Notes under the pieces: generated by a model | What the model saw: the letters and a program-made list of their open reading frames with translations, nothing else | Told to the model about the DNA's origin: nothing | The model's database searches: none | Assembly (NCBI GenBank): GCA_910585785.1 | Contig: CAJUEV010000005.1 | Span: 1 to 64,000, forward strand | Source: an uncultured Christensenella sp. | GTDB taxonomy: Bacteria > Bacillota > Clostridia > Christensenellales > Borkfalkiaceae | Length of the DNA stretch: 64,000 nucleotides | Direction: 5' to 3' | Program-made: the position numbers and the translations under genes | Shown: positions 25,101-33,893 of the stretch, piece by piece | Layout: each line of letters begins with the position of its first letter | How positions within the stretch are numbered: position 1 is the stretch's first letter

Positions 25101-25160
25101 CGGAGTTTTTCCGCGGATATTTTTATCCGCCAACGAGAAAGGCTTTTTGCCTTTCTCGTT
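25101..25160 (+). other. Three tandem U-loop hairpins in the 5' leader
   Basis: Three stems follow each other: CGGA/TCCG (25101-25113), GCGGATA/TATCCGC (25113-25130) and a perfect 12-bp stem AACGAGAAAGGC with complement (25132-25160). Loops are made of T. The third is followed by AAAAAACATT, not a T run, so it does not look like a terminator on this strand. Possibly an mRNA-stabilising or regulatory leader. Confidence 0.65.
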
Positions 25161-25205
25161 AAAAAACATTAAACGTTTTATTTAAAATTAAGGAGAAAAT
25201 TTTTT

Positions 25206-25955
25206 ATGAAGAAGCTTTTTAAAGCATTGTTGGTTGTTGCTTGCGCAGGTACGCTTTGCGCCGGCGCTGTTGCTCTTTCCGCTTGCGGCGGCGGTGAAAA
25301 AGACACGGCTGCTTACGGTCTTGTTCACGGTGCAGGATACATTGGTTATGCAGATGTAAAGGTTGATGCGGAAGACAGAGTAACTTACGCATATTTCACC
25401 GAAATTTGCTTCCCCACGCAGGTTCCTCAGACGCCTAAAACAGAAACGACAGCGGCTACGTACTATTCCGAAGTTACTTACGGCAACGTAACTATGACGT
25501 ACGATGCAGAAGCTAAAACATACAAAGTAGGCGACCTGATTCTTAAAGAATATTTTAAGGATGAAGCAAACTGCAAAACGTATGTTGATGCTGTAAAAGA
25601 AGGCAAGGTTGCAGTAACTGTTGACGGCGCTAAAAAGTACGATGTTATGACTTGGTCTAAATTGTGCAAAGACGCAAACGGCTATTGGGGAACTGCAAAC
25701 AGCTCGCAGAAACTCAACTGGAAGGGCAACCGTGATGCTATGGTTAAATATGTAATGGATAACGGCGTTTCCAAACTCCTTACTCTTGTAAAGGCAACGG
25801 AAGGCGACAACAAAGGTTACTGGGTAGACAGTTCAAGCGTAAGCACCGGCGCTACCTGGACGGATATGAACACCGTTAAGGAAGGTTCTATCAGCTATGC
25901 TCAGCTTATGGTTAACGCTTTCAACAAAGTGGCTAAAACCCCTGTTACCAAATAA
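25206..25955 (+). CDS. Secreted lipoprotein with FMN-acceptor motif (PplA-like)
   Basis: 249-aa predicted lipoprotein. The signal peptide has a lipobox-type end, ALSACGG. The mature part is one FMN-binding-like module ending in SSSVSTGATWTD (about residues 209-219), which matches the [ST]GAT consensus whose Thr is covalently flavinylated by ApbE. It is therefore probably an extracytosolic FMN-carrying electron carrier tethered to the membrane, comparable in design to PplA of flavin-based extracellular electron transfer. SD AAGGAG. The FMN transferase gene is the next gene downstream, after a terminator, which supports the assignment. Flavinylation itself is inferred. Confidence 0.75.
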   Translation: MKKLFKALLVVACAGTLCAGAVALSACGGGEKDTAAYGLVHGAGYIGYADVKVDAEDRVTYAYFTEICFPTQVPQTPKTETTAATYYSEVTYGNVTMTYDAEAKTYKVGDLILKEYFKDEANCKTYVDAVKEGKVAVTVDGAKKYDVMTWSKLCKDANGYWGTANSSQKLNWKGNRDAMVKYVMDNGVSKLLTLVKATEGDNKGYWVDSSSVSTGATWTDMNTVKEGSISYAQLMVNAFNKVAKTPVTK

Positions 25956-25973
25956 TTAAAAATGAAATTTTAG

Positions 25974-26001
25974 CGCCTGCCGATAACGGCGGGCGTTTTT
26001 T
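25974..26001 (+). terminator. Terminator after the flavoprotein lipoprotein gene
   Basis: CGCCTGCCG/CGGCGGGCG stem (one G-T pair), ATAA loop, TTTTTTATT tail. The tail's last bases overlap the apbE -35 region. Confidence 0.85.
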
Positions 26002-26002
26002 A

Positions 26003-26031
26003 TTGCTTTTAAAAGTTTAATCAATTATAAT
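26003..26031 (+). promoter_or_regulatory. Promoter of apbE, predicted leaderless
   Basis: TTGCTT at 26003-26008, 17-bp spacer, TATAAT at 26026-26031. The ATG is 6 nt past the -10 and no SD exists, so transcription should begin at the start codon itself. Confidence 0.75.
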
Positions 26032-26037
26032 ACGTGT

Positions 26038-27246
26038 ATGAAAAAACATCTTACGGTAATTGCCGCGGCGGTTGTCGCGCTTTCCGCAACTTTTATTTTC
26101 AGTGGTTGCAGCGGAAAAAAATACGAACTATATACTAATATACCCGAAAACGCTTATGAAAAAATGTCGGACGAATATTCTGCGACAAATATTCCCAACG
26201 GAACTTTCGGCGCTTTAAACGCCGATAAAGAAGAAAATTACGAAGGCTATACCACAAAAACACGCGAGTGGTTCGGCATAATAAACACCGATTTAACGGC
26301 AAATTTATACGTTTCGGATACTTTTACGGACGAAGCCGCCGTCAGCCGTTTTAACACGCTTTGCGATGAAGTTTCGGCTATGCTTAAAGACATAAATCAT
26401 TCGCTTTCAGCCTCTTTGGAAAATTCAAGCATATACGCTTTCAACAACGCGGAAGCGGGCGCCAAGGTAGAAATAACCCAAACGGCTTACACTGTGCTTG
26501 AAATAGCAAAAAACGCGTACGAGTTTACCGAAGGCCATTACAATCCCGCAGTATATTACAGCGTTCAGGCATACGGCTTCGGCAGTGAAAAAAACTATCC
26601 GCAGAACGCGGCGCAGCTGCCTTCCGAAGAAACAATTTCAAAATACAATATACTTTCGGCTGCGTTTGCCGATTTGCAGCTTGTTAAGGAGGACGGCAAA
26701 ACGGCAAAGTTTTACGCCGTAAAGCCTTCCGTAACGGTTGAAGTCGAAGGGCAAACGCTTGCAATGAAGCTGGATTTGGGCGGAATAGGCAAGGGGTACG
26801 CGGCGGATTTAGCGGACAAACTTATGGATAAATACGGCTTTAAATACGGACATTTCGACTTTGGCGGAAGCAGCAACGTTTATAAAAGCCATTATGCGGC
26901 GGGCAATTATACCCTTGGCGTAGCCGACCCCAGAAACGTTTTCGGCGGTTTTTACATCAAGACGGACATTGCAAAGCAAAGCCTTTCTACCAGCGGCGAC
27001 AATACGCTGTATTACGTTATAGACAACGTTCGCTATTGCCACGTAATCAATCCGCAAACGGGCAAACCGGTACAAACGGGCGTAAGTTCCGCCACGATAA
27101 TCGGCGGCAGCGCTGCCGAAAGCGACGCTTATACCACGGCGATTATGGCAATGGGCAAGGACAAGGCTATTAAATTTATAAGCGAAAAACTTTGCGACAG
27201 GCGGGTTGTTTTCACTTACGACAAAGCAAGCGCGCAAACAAAATAA
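26038..27246 (+). CDS. apbE: FAD:protein FMN transferase (ApbE), lipoprotein
   Basis: 402-aa lipoprotein with signal peptide and lipobox FSGC. The ApbE fold is shown by LDLGGIGKGYAADLA, KQSLSTSGDN and INPQTGKPV...SATIIGGSAAESDAYTTAIMAMG (metal and FAD-binding region). ApbE transfers FMN from FAD to Thr/Ser in [ST]GA[TS] motifs of extracytosolic proteins. The likely targets here are RnfG, RnfD and the lipoprotein just upstream. It is followed within 20 bp by the NusG-domain-II gene, probably in one operon. The mRNA appears leaderless. Confidence 0.93.
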   Translation: MKKHLTVIAAAVVALSATFIFSGCSGKKYELYTNIPENAYEKMSDEYSATNIPNGTFGALNADKEENYEGYTTKTREWFGIINTDLTANLYVSDTFTDEAAVSRFNTLCDEVSAMLKDINHSLSASLENSSIYAFNNAEAGAKVEITQTAYTVLEIAKNAYEFTEGHYNPAVYYSVQAYGFGSEKNYPQNAAQLPSEETISKYNILSAAFADLQLVKEDGKTAKFYAVKPSVTVEVEGQTLAMKLDLGGIGKGYAADLADKLMDKYGFKYGHFDFGGSSNVYKSHYAAGNYTLGVADPRNVFGGFYIKTDIAKQSLSTSGDNTLYYVIDNVRYCHVINPQTGKPVQTGVSSATIIGGSAAESDAYTTAIMAMGKDKAIKFISEKLCDRRVVFTYDKASAQTK

Positions 27247-27263
27247 TAAAACGGAAATTACTG

Positions 27264-27746
27264 ATGTCGCTTAAAAAAGTAAGTCAAGTCAAAGTTGACA
27301 AGGGCTTTAAAATTTGGGATTTAATAATTTACGGCGCGGTTTTGGTGCTTGTTGCCGCGCTGTTTATCGCTGTGTTTACAACGCGCGATACGTCGCCTCT
27401 CAGCGGGGTGCGCGTTTCTGTCAGGGACGGAGTGTTTGCGGATTATAAGACGGTTTTCGAGTATAATTTCAACGACGCTCCCACGTTTGACGGCGAAACG
27501 GTTGAAGTGCAGGATAAAGACGGGGTGCTTACGGTTACCGTACACACTCACGGCGACGGAATAAACGTGGTGGTTATTGACAAAAAGGCGCGTACGGCAA
27601 AGGTGACCGAGGCGAATTGCAGAAGCCGACGTTGCGTGCAAACAGCCGCAATTAAGGACAATTCTTCCGATATTCACTGCGCGACGCACGGACTTAAAGT
27701 AGAGCCGTTCAGTTATAATCCCGACGACCCCTTTCAACCGGTATAA
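27264..27746 (+). CDS. Membrane-anchored NusG domain II protein
   Basis: 160 aa. One N-terminal transmembrane helix (DLIIYGAVLVLVAALFIAVF) is followed by an extracytoplasmic NusG domain II with the cysteine pattern NCRSRRCVQTAAI...IHCATHGL. Despite the name it is not the transcription factor. Such proteins accompany ApbE, Gx-type membrane proteins and Rnf or flavin-based electron-transfer loci in Firmicutes, presumably as a membrane redox accessory. ATG 27264 lies 17 bp past the apbE stop; SD is modest (CGGAA). Confidence 0.85.
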   Translation: MSLKKVSQVKVDKGFKIWDLIIYGAVLVLVAALFIAVFTTRDTSPLSGVRVSVRDGVFADYKTVFEYNFNDAPTFDGETVEVQDKDGVLTVTVHTHGDGINVVVIDKKARTAKVTEANCRSRRCVQTAAIKDNSSDIHCATHGLKVEPFSYNPDDPFQPV

Positions 27747-27757
27747 AAAATAACAGT

Positions 27758-27795
27758 AAAAGCGCGGTTGCTTTAAGCAACCGCGCTTTTTGTTG
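27758..27795. terminator. Bidirectional terminator between convergent operons
   Basis: Perfect 14-bp stem AAAAGCGCGGTTGC with complement at 27777-27790, followed by T5 on the plus strand and T4 on the minus strand. It separates the apbE operon from rnfB. Confidence 0.92.
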
Positions 27796-27807
27796 TTTTA
27801 AATTGAG

Positions 27808-28707
27808 TTATTCCGCTTTTTTGTCCGTCTTTTCGTCCGTCGCCGTCGTTTTGTCTTCGGGCGTGGCGGGCGTTTCCTCCGCAATTATTTTGCGGCTTAT
27901 AATTATAAGTCTGGGGCACTTTTCAACGCAGGTAAGGCAGCCGGTGCACTTTGTATAGTCAAAGTGTGGCAAATTGTCCTTCATTGTAATTGCACCGTGA
28001 GGGCAAACCTTTGCGCACACGCCGCAGCCTATGCAGCCGACGTTGCAGACGGAAGAAACTTCTTTCAGTTTGCATTGCGACGAGCAGGCAACGTATACGG
28101 GCGCGGAAGCGGGTATTCTGTCGATTATGTGCTTGGGGCAGGTTGTTATGCACGCCCCGCAGGAAATACATCTGTCGGGGTCGACTTTTGCAAGTCTGCC
28201 CGTAACTTCAATTGCGTTTTCGGGGCAAACCGCTTTGCAGTCGCCGCAGCCGAGGCAGGCGTAGGAGCAAGCCTTGTTTCCGCCCAGAAGCGAGTTGCAA
28301 GCCGCGCAGGTGGGGTTGCCCTTGTATTCAAACTTGTCCGCGCAGTTTTCAACGCCGCCGTTGCAGTGCACTACGGCAACGGTAGGTTCTTCTTCGGTAA
28401 GTTCCACGCCCAAAATTTTGGCAATTTCCGCCTTGCTTTCGGGTGAAGTTACGTGGCAGTCGGCAAGGCACGCGCCGCCTTCCGCAAGTTTTTTTGCAAA
28501 TCCGCCGCAGCCGGAGCAGCCGCACCCGCCGCAGTTGGCGCCAGCGAGATTATCCAGAATTTTGGTTATTTTTTCGTCCGCGTCAACTTTGAAAAATTTG
28601 CTGACAATAAGTATCAGCGCGCCAATCAAAAGTGCGCTTCCCGCAAAAATGCCGCAAACAATTCCCAGCGTTATCCAGGTTTGAGTTGTTATTACAAGCA
28701 AATTCAT
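27808..28707 (-). CDS. rnfB: Rnf electron-transport complex subunit B
   Basis: 299-aa iron-sulphur subunit that takes electrons from ferredoxin. An N-terminal membrane helix is followed by an Fe-S domain GANCGGCGCSGCGGF and two double-cluster ferredoxin modules: CLGCGDCKAVCP, CISCGACITTCP, CIGCGVCAKVCP and CTGCLTCVEKCP. The C-terminal tail is Thr/Lys/Glu-rich. ATG at 28707 is preferred, since AGGGGTGA lies just upstream. It is the last gene of Gx-rnfCDGEAB, and the bidirectional terminator follows. Confidence 0.96.
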   Translation of the reverse strand: MNLLVITTQTWITLGIVCGIFAGSALLIGALILIVSKFFKVDADEKITKILDNLAGANCGGCGCSGCGGFAKKLAEGGACLADCHVTSPESKAEIAKILGVELTEEEPTVAVVHCNGGVENCADKFEYKGNPTCAACNSLLGGNKACSYACLGCGDCKAVCPENAIEVTGRLAKVDPDRCISCGACITTCPKHIIDRIPASAPVYVACSSQCKLKEVSSVCNVGCIGCGVCAKVCPHGAITMKDNLPHFDYTKCTGCLTCVEKCPRLIIISRKIIAEETPATPEDKTTATDEKTDKKAE

Positions 28708-28718
28708 TTTTTCACCCC

Positions 28719-29318
28719 TTAAACTATCAGACTGAACACGTAAAACGCCATACAAATAAACGAAGCGGTTACCATCGCAATGGGGAAGCCCGCCAGCGCC
28801 TTAGGGGTTTTGTAGTAGTTCAGTTTTTCTCTTATGCCGCTCATAATAATCATAACAAGCGTAAAGCCAATGCCCGCGAACAGCGCGTACAATATAGCCC
28901 AACCCATATTTAAAGAAGCAACGCCCACAAAGTCGGACATATCGCCGATAACTATTTTGGTTACGCCGAGTACCGCGCAGTTTGTGGTGATAAGCGGAAG
29001 ATAAACGCCCATAGCCTTGTAAAGGGAGGGGGAAACCTTTTTAACTATAAGTTCCAGAATTTGCACAAGCGAGGCAATTATAAATATGAAAAATATAATT
29101 TCAAGAAAGTCGAAGTGCAGCGGTACCATAACGTACGTGTATATGGGATAGGTGATTAAAGTGGCAAGCGTCATTACCACCGTTACCGCAAGCCCCATAC
29201 CTACCGCGGAGGAAGTCTTTTTTGAAACTCCCAAAAACGGGCAAACGCCTAACGTCTGATACGTTATAAAGTTGTTGGTTAAAACAGCCGAAAGTATTAT
29301 AGCAATAAGCATACCCAT
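28719..29318 (-). CDS. rnfA: Rnf complex subunit A
   Basis: 199-aa integral membrane subunit with about six helices (LSAVLTNNFITYQTLGVCPFLGVSKK at the start). RnfA and RnfE are paralogous antiporter-type subunits, each with a conserved Cys near the start; here GVCPFLG. The SD GGAGG overlaps the rnfE stop, and the genes are tightly spaced. Confidence 0.95.
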   Translation of the reverse strand: MGMLIAIILSAVLTNNFITYQTLGVCPFLGVSKKTSSAVGMGLAVTVVMTLATLITYPIYTYVMVPLHFDFLEIIFFIFIIASLVQILELIVKKVSPSLYKAMGVYLPLITTNCAVLGVTKIVIGDMSDFVGVASLNMGWAILYALFAGIGFTLVMIIMSGIREKLNYYKTPKALAGFPIAMVTASFICMAFYVFSLIV

Positions 29319-29321
29319 AAT

Positions 29322-29969
29322 TTACGCTGCCTCCTTCAAAAGATTTTCTCTTGCAAGTTTGTTGGCTTTTACTCTGCGCGCGCGCTCTATTGCGTCGATA
29401 ACGTAGGTAAACACTGCAATGCTCAATCCGTATATAAGGAACGCGCCTGCGGACTGTGAAAGTATTGCTATCTGGAAGTCCATAATGTGTACGCCGAACA
29501 GCGAGCCTTTGCCGAAAAATTCGCAGATAATTCCCATAAGGGTAAGGGCAAACGTAAAGCCCAAACCGTTTGCAACGCCGTCCGTTGCCGATTCAAGCAC
29601 GTTGCGCTTGCTTGCAAACGCTTCCGCTCTGCCCAAAATAATGCAGTTTACTACAATCAGGGCAAGAAAACCTTCCATCATTTCGTATAAATCTGGAATG
29701 AATTTATCCAAAAACAATCTTGCAAAGGTTACCAGCGTCGCTATTATAACTATATAGCAGGGTATGCGTACCGAGTTGGGTATAACTTTGCGCAGCGCAG
29801 AAATTATTATATTGCTTAAAGTCAAAATAACCAATACGGTTACGCCCATTCCGAAAGCGCTTGTAGCCGACTTAATCATAGCCAGCGTGGGGCAGGTGCC
29901 CAAAACAAGCATCAACGTGGGGTTTTGAAAAATAAGTCCGTCCAAAGTAATCTTTTTATACTTATTCAT
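29322..29969 (-). CDS. rnfE: Rnf complex subunit E
   Basis: 215-aa membrane subunit paralogous to RnfA, with QNPTLMLVLGTCPTLAMIKSA at the N terminus (conserved Cys). About six helices. The SD GGAGG precedes an ATG that overlaps the rnfG stop by 8 nt, indicating translational coupling. Confidence 0.95.
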   Translation of the reverse strand: MNKYKKITLDGLIFQNPTLMLVLGTCPTLAMIKSATSAFGMGVTVLVILTLSNIIISALRKVIPNSVRIPCYIVIIATLVTFARLFLDKFIPDLYEMMEGFLALIVVNCIILGRAEAFASKRNVLESATDGVANGLGFTFALTLMGIICEFFGKGSLFGVHIMDFQIAILSQSAGAFLIYGLSIAVFTYVIDAIERARRVKANKLARENLLKEAA

Positions 29970-31452
29970 TGTTTGCGCCTCCTTCGGGTTGCTGTTCGCC
30001 GCCGACGGGCGGTTTTTGCGCTTCTTTATCTATACACTTCTGGTAGTTTGCGGTTGCAAACGCGCCCGCATACATACATAAATAGGTAGAGTTGGAAGAA
30101 ATGCCTTCGTCCGTGGCGCCCGTGGTAACGTTGTTGCCGTCCGCGCCCGTAATTGCCTGATAGCCCATTTCCGCGCCGTAAATGCCCGTAAAGAATGCAA
30201 GTTCTTTGCCGATAAACATTGTTCCGTCCGCAACTTTGGGGGGCATAAATTCTTCATAGCCGCTTGTGGAACCGTTGCTTATAATCTGGTAAGCGGTAAT
30301 CTTTCCGTCCTTTACGGTGACGGCTATTTTAAACGGTTCAGCCATACCGTAACCTTTGGTCACAATTTCAAATTCAACGCCTTCGGCTGTCACGGTGTAG
30401 GTTGTCTTCTTTTCGTCGATATACTTTACAAAATCGTATACGATGGGCTTTTGCGCCTCTATATCAAGACATCTTTGATAGTTTGCAGTTGCAAACGCGC
30501 CCGCATACATACACAAATAGGTTGAGTTGGAAGCGATGCCCTCGTTCGTCGCGCCCGTAGTTACGTTGTTGTCGTCATAATTTTCAACGGGTTTATAATC
30601 CATTTCCGCGCCGTACAACGCCGTAAAGTACGCGCTGTCCTTGCCGATAAACATTGTTCCGTCCAAAACCTTGGGAGGCATAAATTCTTCATAACCGCCG
30701 GTGGAGCCGTTGTTTGTAATTTCATAAGCGGTAATCTTTCCGTCCTTCACGATTATGCTTATGTTGAAGGCGGAAGCCTCGCCGTAGCCCTTGGTAACTA
30801 TTTTGTATTCTACGCTCTTGTCCGCTTTAACTTCATATTTGGTCTGTTTTTCGTCGATGTATTTAACGAAATCAAAGTCCTCGTAGGGATTTACCCAAAC
30901 CTCGCCGAACTGCGCCTTTACGTAGTCAATCGCGGCGTTTACCGAGTTGCATATGGCGTTTTTGGTCAAAATTGCGGAAGCGCCGGTTATTACGCTTGAC
31001 GAGTAGGGGTTGTCGGGGTCGTATTTCTGTGAAAACTGGTTCAGCACGCTGTTTGTAAACTGACTCATAAGCGTTTGCTTTTCGTTTCCGTCTATAACAA
31101 CTTTGTCCACGCCCTTGACTGCGTTGTTTTCAACCAAAACAACCGTCCAGCAGGTCACAGTGCCGCCCTGATAGCCGCCTTTGCCCGTTGCCTTTATAAG
31201 ATAGTTGCCTTCGCTCTTAACTTTATACGCTTCTTTTATTTCGGCGTTTTCGTTGTAGTCTTTTGTTTCAAGTTTATCCACTTCAACGTTTGTGCCGTAA
31301 ATTTTGCTTATAACGCGGTTCAATCTTTCTTCGCTAGTAACTTCAAGCAGACCGTTCATAATGGTAAGAAAAGCTCCGCAAACAAGCAATACGCATAAAA
31401 GCGTTATAAGACATTTAAAGACGTTGCTTTTAAAAAACTGTTTCGCTTTCAT
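29962..31452 (-). CDS. rnfG: RnfG with three tandem FMN-binding-like modules
   Basis: 496 aa, over twice the usual RnfG length (about 200). An N-terminal helix anchors a first module ending in VITGAS at residues 154-159 (Ser in place of the usual acceptor Thr). Two further modules of about 144 residues are near-duplicates (FVKYIDEK...GSTxGYEEFMPPKV...ELAF/SAYF). Each ends NNVTTGAT with the acceptor Thr at 302 and 447, followed by NSTYLCMYAGAFATANYQ. A Pro/Gly-rich tail closes the protein. RnfG normally carries one covalent FMN on the outside; this one could carry three. It starts directly after rnfD, overlaps rnfE and is probably an ApbE substrate. Confidence 0.92.
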   Translation of the reverse strand: MKAKQFFKSNVFKCLITLLCVLLVCGAFLTIMNGLLEVTSEERLNRVISKIYGTNVEVDKLETKDYNENAEIKEAYKVKSEGNYLIKATGKGGYQGGTVTCWTVVLVENNAVKGVDKVVIDGNEKQTLMSQFTNSVLNQFSQKYDPDNPYSSSVITGASAILTKNAICNSVNAAIDYVKAQFGEVWVNPYEDFDFVKYIDEKQTKYEVKADKSVEYKIVTKGYGEASAFNISIIVKDGKITAYEITNNGSTGGYEEFMPPKVLDGTMFIGKDSAYFTALYGAEMDYKPVENYDDNNVTTGATNEGIASNSTYLCMYAGAFATANYQRCLDIEAQKPIVYDFVKYIDEKKTTYTVTAEGVEFEIVTKGYGMAEPFKIAVTVKDGKITAYQIISNGSTSGYEEFMPPKVADGTMFIGKELAFFTGIYGAEMGYQAITGADGNNVTTGATDEGISSNSTYLCMYAGAFATANYQKCIDKEAQKPPVGGEQQPEGGANNE

Positions 31453-32520
31453 TTATTTGCCCTCCTTCTTTTGCTTTTTGGCTTTTTTATAGCCGAAGGG
31501 TTTGCTTATTATATACTTGTCGATAAGAGGGGTGACAAGGTTCATAAGCAGTATTATAAACGAAGTTACTTCCATTTTTGTAAAGTGGCGCAGCAGCGCG
31601 GTAAGAATTGCCGCCGCAACGTAGTAAACCACTTGTCCCCAGACGCCTTTGGGCGAGGTTACGTAATCAGTGAACATAAACACCGCGCCGAACAGCGCGC
31701 CGCCCGAAAGAATATGGGGGAGGAACAGCGCCATATCAAAAGCGTATTTGTCCATTTCAAAGCCGCTCATAAGTACTGCGGTAAAGCCCATAACAACAAG
31801 GTAAAGTATAGGTTGCCACCATTTGATTACGTTTCTTACGCTTAAATAAACAAAACCAATCAAAATAGCCAAAGCGCACGTTTCGCCGATGCAGCCGTGT
31901 ACGCCCGTTCCCAAAAACAGGTCCAAAAGCCCAAGCTGGCTGTCTTTTCCGTTAAGAAGATATCCCGAAAGGTTGGTTGCGCCCGTTGCGACAACGTTGC
32001 CGCTTATAGCGCCGTCTTGCAGCGCGCCGAAGTTTGCCGCCACAAACGTTGAAACGGAAAAACTTAAAAATACGAAGATTCTGCCTGCCGCTGCGGGGTT
32101 AACAATGTTTTTGCCCGTTCCGCCGAACAGCATTTTGACTATGGCTATTGCGAACACCGCGCCGAAAATAACTTCGTACAAAACCTGATACCATTTGTCG
32201 GTAGTGGGAAGAATAAGCGCAAGTATAAGTCCCGTTACAACGGAAGTAAAGTCAAATTGCTTGCACCAACGCAGGCAAACCGACTTTGCGTCGGCGCATT
32301 TTTTTGCAAATCCCTTGTTCGCTATAAAAAAGTAAATAAATTCCGTAGCCACGCACGCAAAAACGGACATAAGAATTATAAGCAAAGCCTGCCAGCCGAA
32401 GAATACGCATCCTGCGATTGCGGCGGGCGCCAGCGCTATGCTTACGTCAAGCATTATTCCGCGCGTCGTCCGTTTGGATTTAACGTGGGGAGGAGTGGAA
32501 ATTACAATAGAGTTGTCCAT
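31453..32520 (-). CDS. rnfD: Rnf complex subunit D
   Basis: 355-aa polytopic subunit carrying covalent FMN. N-terminal PHVKSKRTTRGIMLDVSIAL is typical, and the flavinylation-type motif is NVVATGATNLSG with Thr acceptor. Nine or so helices are predicted. It lies 10 bp downstream of rnfC and abuts rnfG, so it is one operon. Confidence 0.95.
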   Translation of the reverse strand: MDNSIVISTPPHVKSKRTTRGIMLDVSIALAPAAIAGCVFFGWQALLIILMSVFACVATEFIYFFIANKGFAKKCADAKSVCLRWCKQFDFTSVVTGLILALILPTTDKWYQVLYEVIFGAVFAIAIVKMLFGGTGKNIVNPAAAGRIFVFLSFSVSTFVAANFGALQDGAISGNVVATGATNLSGYLLNGKDSQLGLLDLFLGTGVHGCIGETCALAILIGFVYLSVRNVIKWWQPILYLVVMGFTAVLMSGFEMDKYAFDMALFLPHILSGGALFGAVFMFTDYVTSPKGVWGQVVYYVAAAILTALLRHFTKMEVTSFIILLMNLVTPLIDKYIISKPFGYKKAKKQKKEGK

Positions 32521-32530
32521 TCTTTTCTCC

Positions 32531-33826
32531 TTATTTCTTATTGCGAAGGTAAGCCTTCGTCTTGCGTATTGCCTGAATAAGCGGGCGTTTGGCGGGACAA
32601 ATGTACTCGCACGCGCCGCATTCTATGCACGCCGCGGTGCTGCCGTACTTGGCAGCCGCTTCAAAGTCGCCCGCGGAAGCGTAAAAAGCAGTGTTCATAG
32701 GCATAAGGCGCATAGGGCACACGTCCGCGCACTTGCCGCAGTTAAGGCAGGGGGTGGGCTCGTCCGCAGCCGCTTCCTTTGCGTCCATCAAAAGAATACC
32801 CGAAGTGGTTTTGTGGGTGTATGCGTCGTAATTTGCAAGCGCAACGCCCGTCATAGGTCCGCCCTGAACTACTTTTTTGGGATTAGTCTTTTCGCCGCCG
32901 CAGTATTCAATAATCGCTTTAATAGGCGTTCCCACTTTAACCCACAAGTTTTTGGGCTGATTTACCGCGTTGCCGGAAACGGTAACGGCTTTTTCGTAAA
33001 GGGGTTTGCCCTGTTCAATCGCCTCGCAAACGGCAAAACAGGTCGCCACGTTCTGCACGGAAACTCCTGCGTCCGCGGGAAGCTTCCCCAAACCTACTTT
33101 TCTGCCCGTAGCGGCGTAAATCAACTGTTTTTCGCCGCCCATAGGATATCTTTTGCGCAGAGCGACAACTTTTATGCCGTCAAACCCTTCAAAAAGTTTT
33201 ATGCAGTCGGGCTTGTTTTTTTCAATGCCTATAATTATGTTGTCCACGCCCAGCGCTTTTGCAACATACTTTGCGCCGCGCAAAACTTCTTCCGCGCGTT
33301 CAAGCATAAGCCTGTGGTCGCACGTCAAATATGGCTCGCACTCGGCTCCGTTTAAAATAAGCGTGTCAACGGGCGATGACGGCGTAAGTTTAACCGCGGT
33401 GGGAAAGCCCGCGCCCCCCAAACCGACTATACCGCAATCTCTTACGCGTTTAACTATTTCCTCCGCCGAAGGCTCTGTCAAAGGGGGAAGAAACGCTTTT
33501 TCTTCTTTGCCGTCGGATTTAATAAAAATGTATTTCTCCGTCGTACCGTTCGCGCCCGTTTCTTCCTTAATTTCGGTAACCGTACCGCTGACGCTTGCAA
33601 AAACGTCGGAAGATATTGCGCCGTCGGCGCGCGCGATTACTTGTCCCTGTTTTACAGCGGCGCCAATTTCCACCGCGGGAATCGCCGGTTTTCCCAGCGA
33701 TTGCGAACAGGACACGGCAATTACTTCGGGCGCGGGCATTACTTCCAGCGGCGCGTCTTTTGCAAGATTTTTCGCGTCGTGCGGATGAAGTCCGCCGAAG
33801 AAGAATTTACCATTTACTGCTTTCAC
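32531..33826 (-). CDS. rnfC: Rnf complex subunit C
   Basis: 431-aa peripheral subunit that binds NADH/FMN. N-terminal barrel/hammerhead region GGLHPHDAKNLAKDAPLEV, then a Rossmann segment with GLGGAGFPTAVKL. The C-terminal dicluster ferredoxin has CLNCGKCADVCP and CIECGACEYICP. It exchanges electrons with NAD while the complex pumps Na+ or H+. It is the first rnf gene, preceded by Gx in the same direction. Confidence 0.96.
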   Translation of the reverse strand: MKAVNGKFFFGGLHPHDAKNLAKDAPLEVMPAPEVIAVSCSQSLGKPAIPAVEIGAAVKQGQVIARADGAISSDVFASVSGTVTEIKEETGANGTTEKYIFIKSDGKEEKAFLPPLTEPSAEEIVKRVRDCGIVGLGGAGFPTAVKLTPSSPVDTLILNGAECEPYLTCDHRLMLERAEEVLRGAKYVAKALGVDNIIIGIEKNKPDCIKLFEGFDGIKVVALRKRYPMGGEKQLIYAATGRKVGLGKLPADAGVSVQNVATCFAVCEAIEQGKPLYEKAVTVSGNAVNQPKNLWVKVGTPIKAIIEYCGGEKTNPKKVVQGGPMTGVALANYDAYTHKTTSGILLMDAKEAAADEPTPCLNCGKCADVCPMRLMPMNTAFYASAGDFEAAAKYGSTAACIECGACEYICPAKRPLIQAIRKTKAYLRNKK

Positions 33827-33893
33827 TTAAATTTCTCCTTGATTATTTTTTATATGTTTTCCGCCCCCAAAGGCGGTATATAAAATTATTTGA

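Noticed and set aside
24975..25169. Antisense 64-codon ORF containing GNRTHNLP
   Set aside because: This peptide recurs as a spurious translation of non-coding DNA; here it lies opposite a promoter and hairpins, with no SD.
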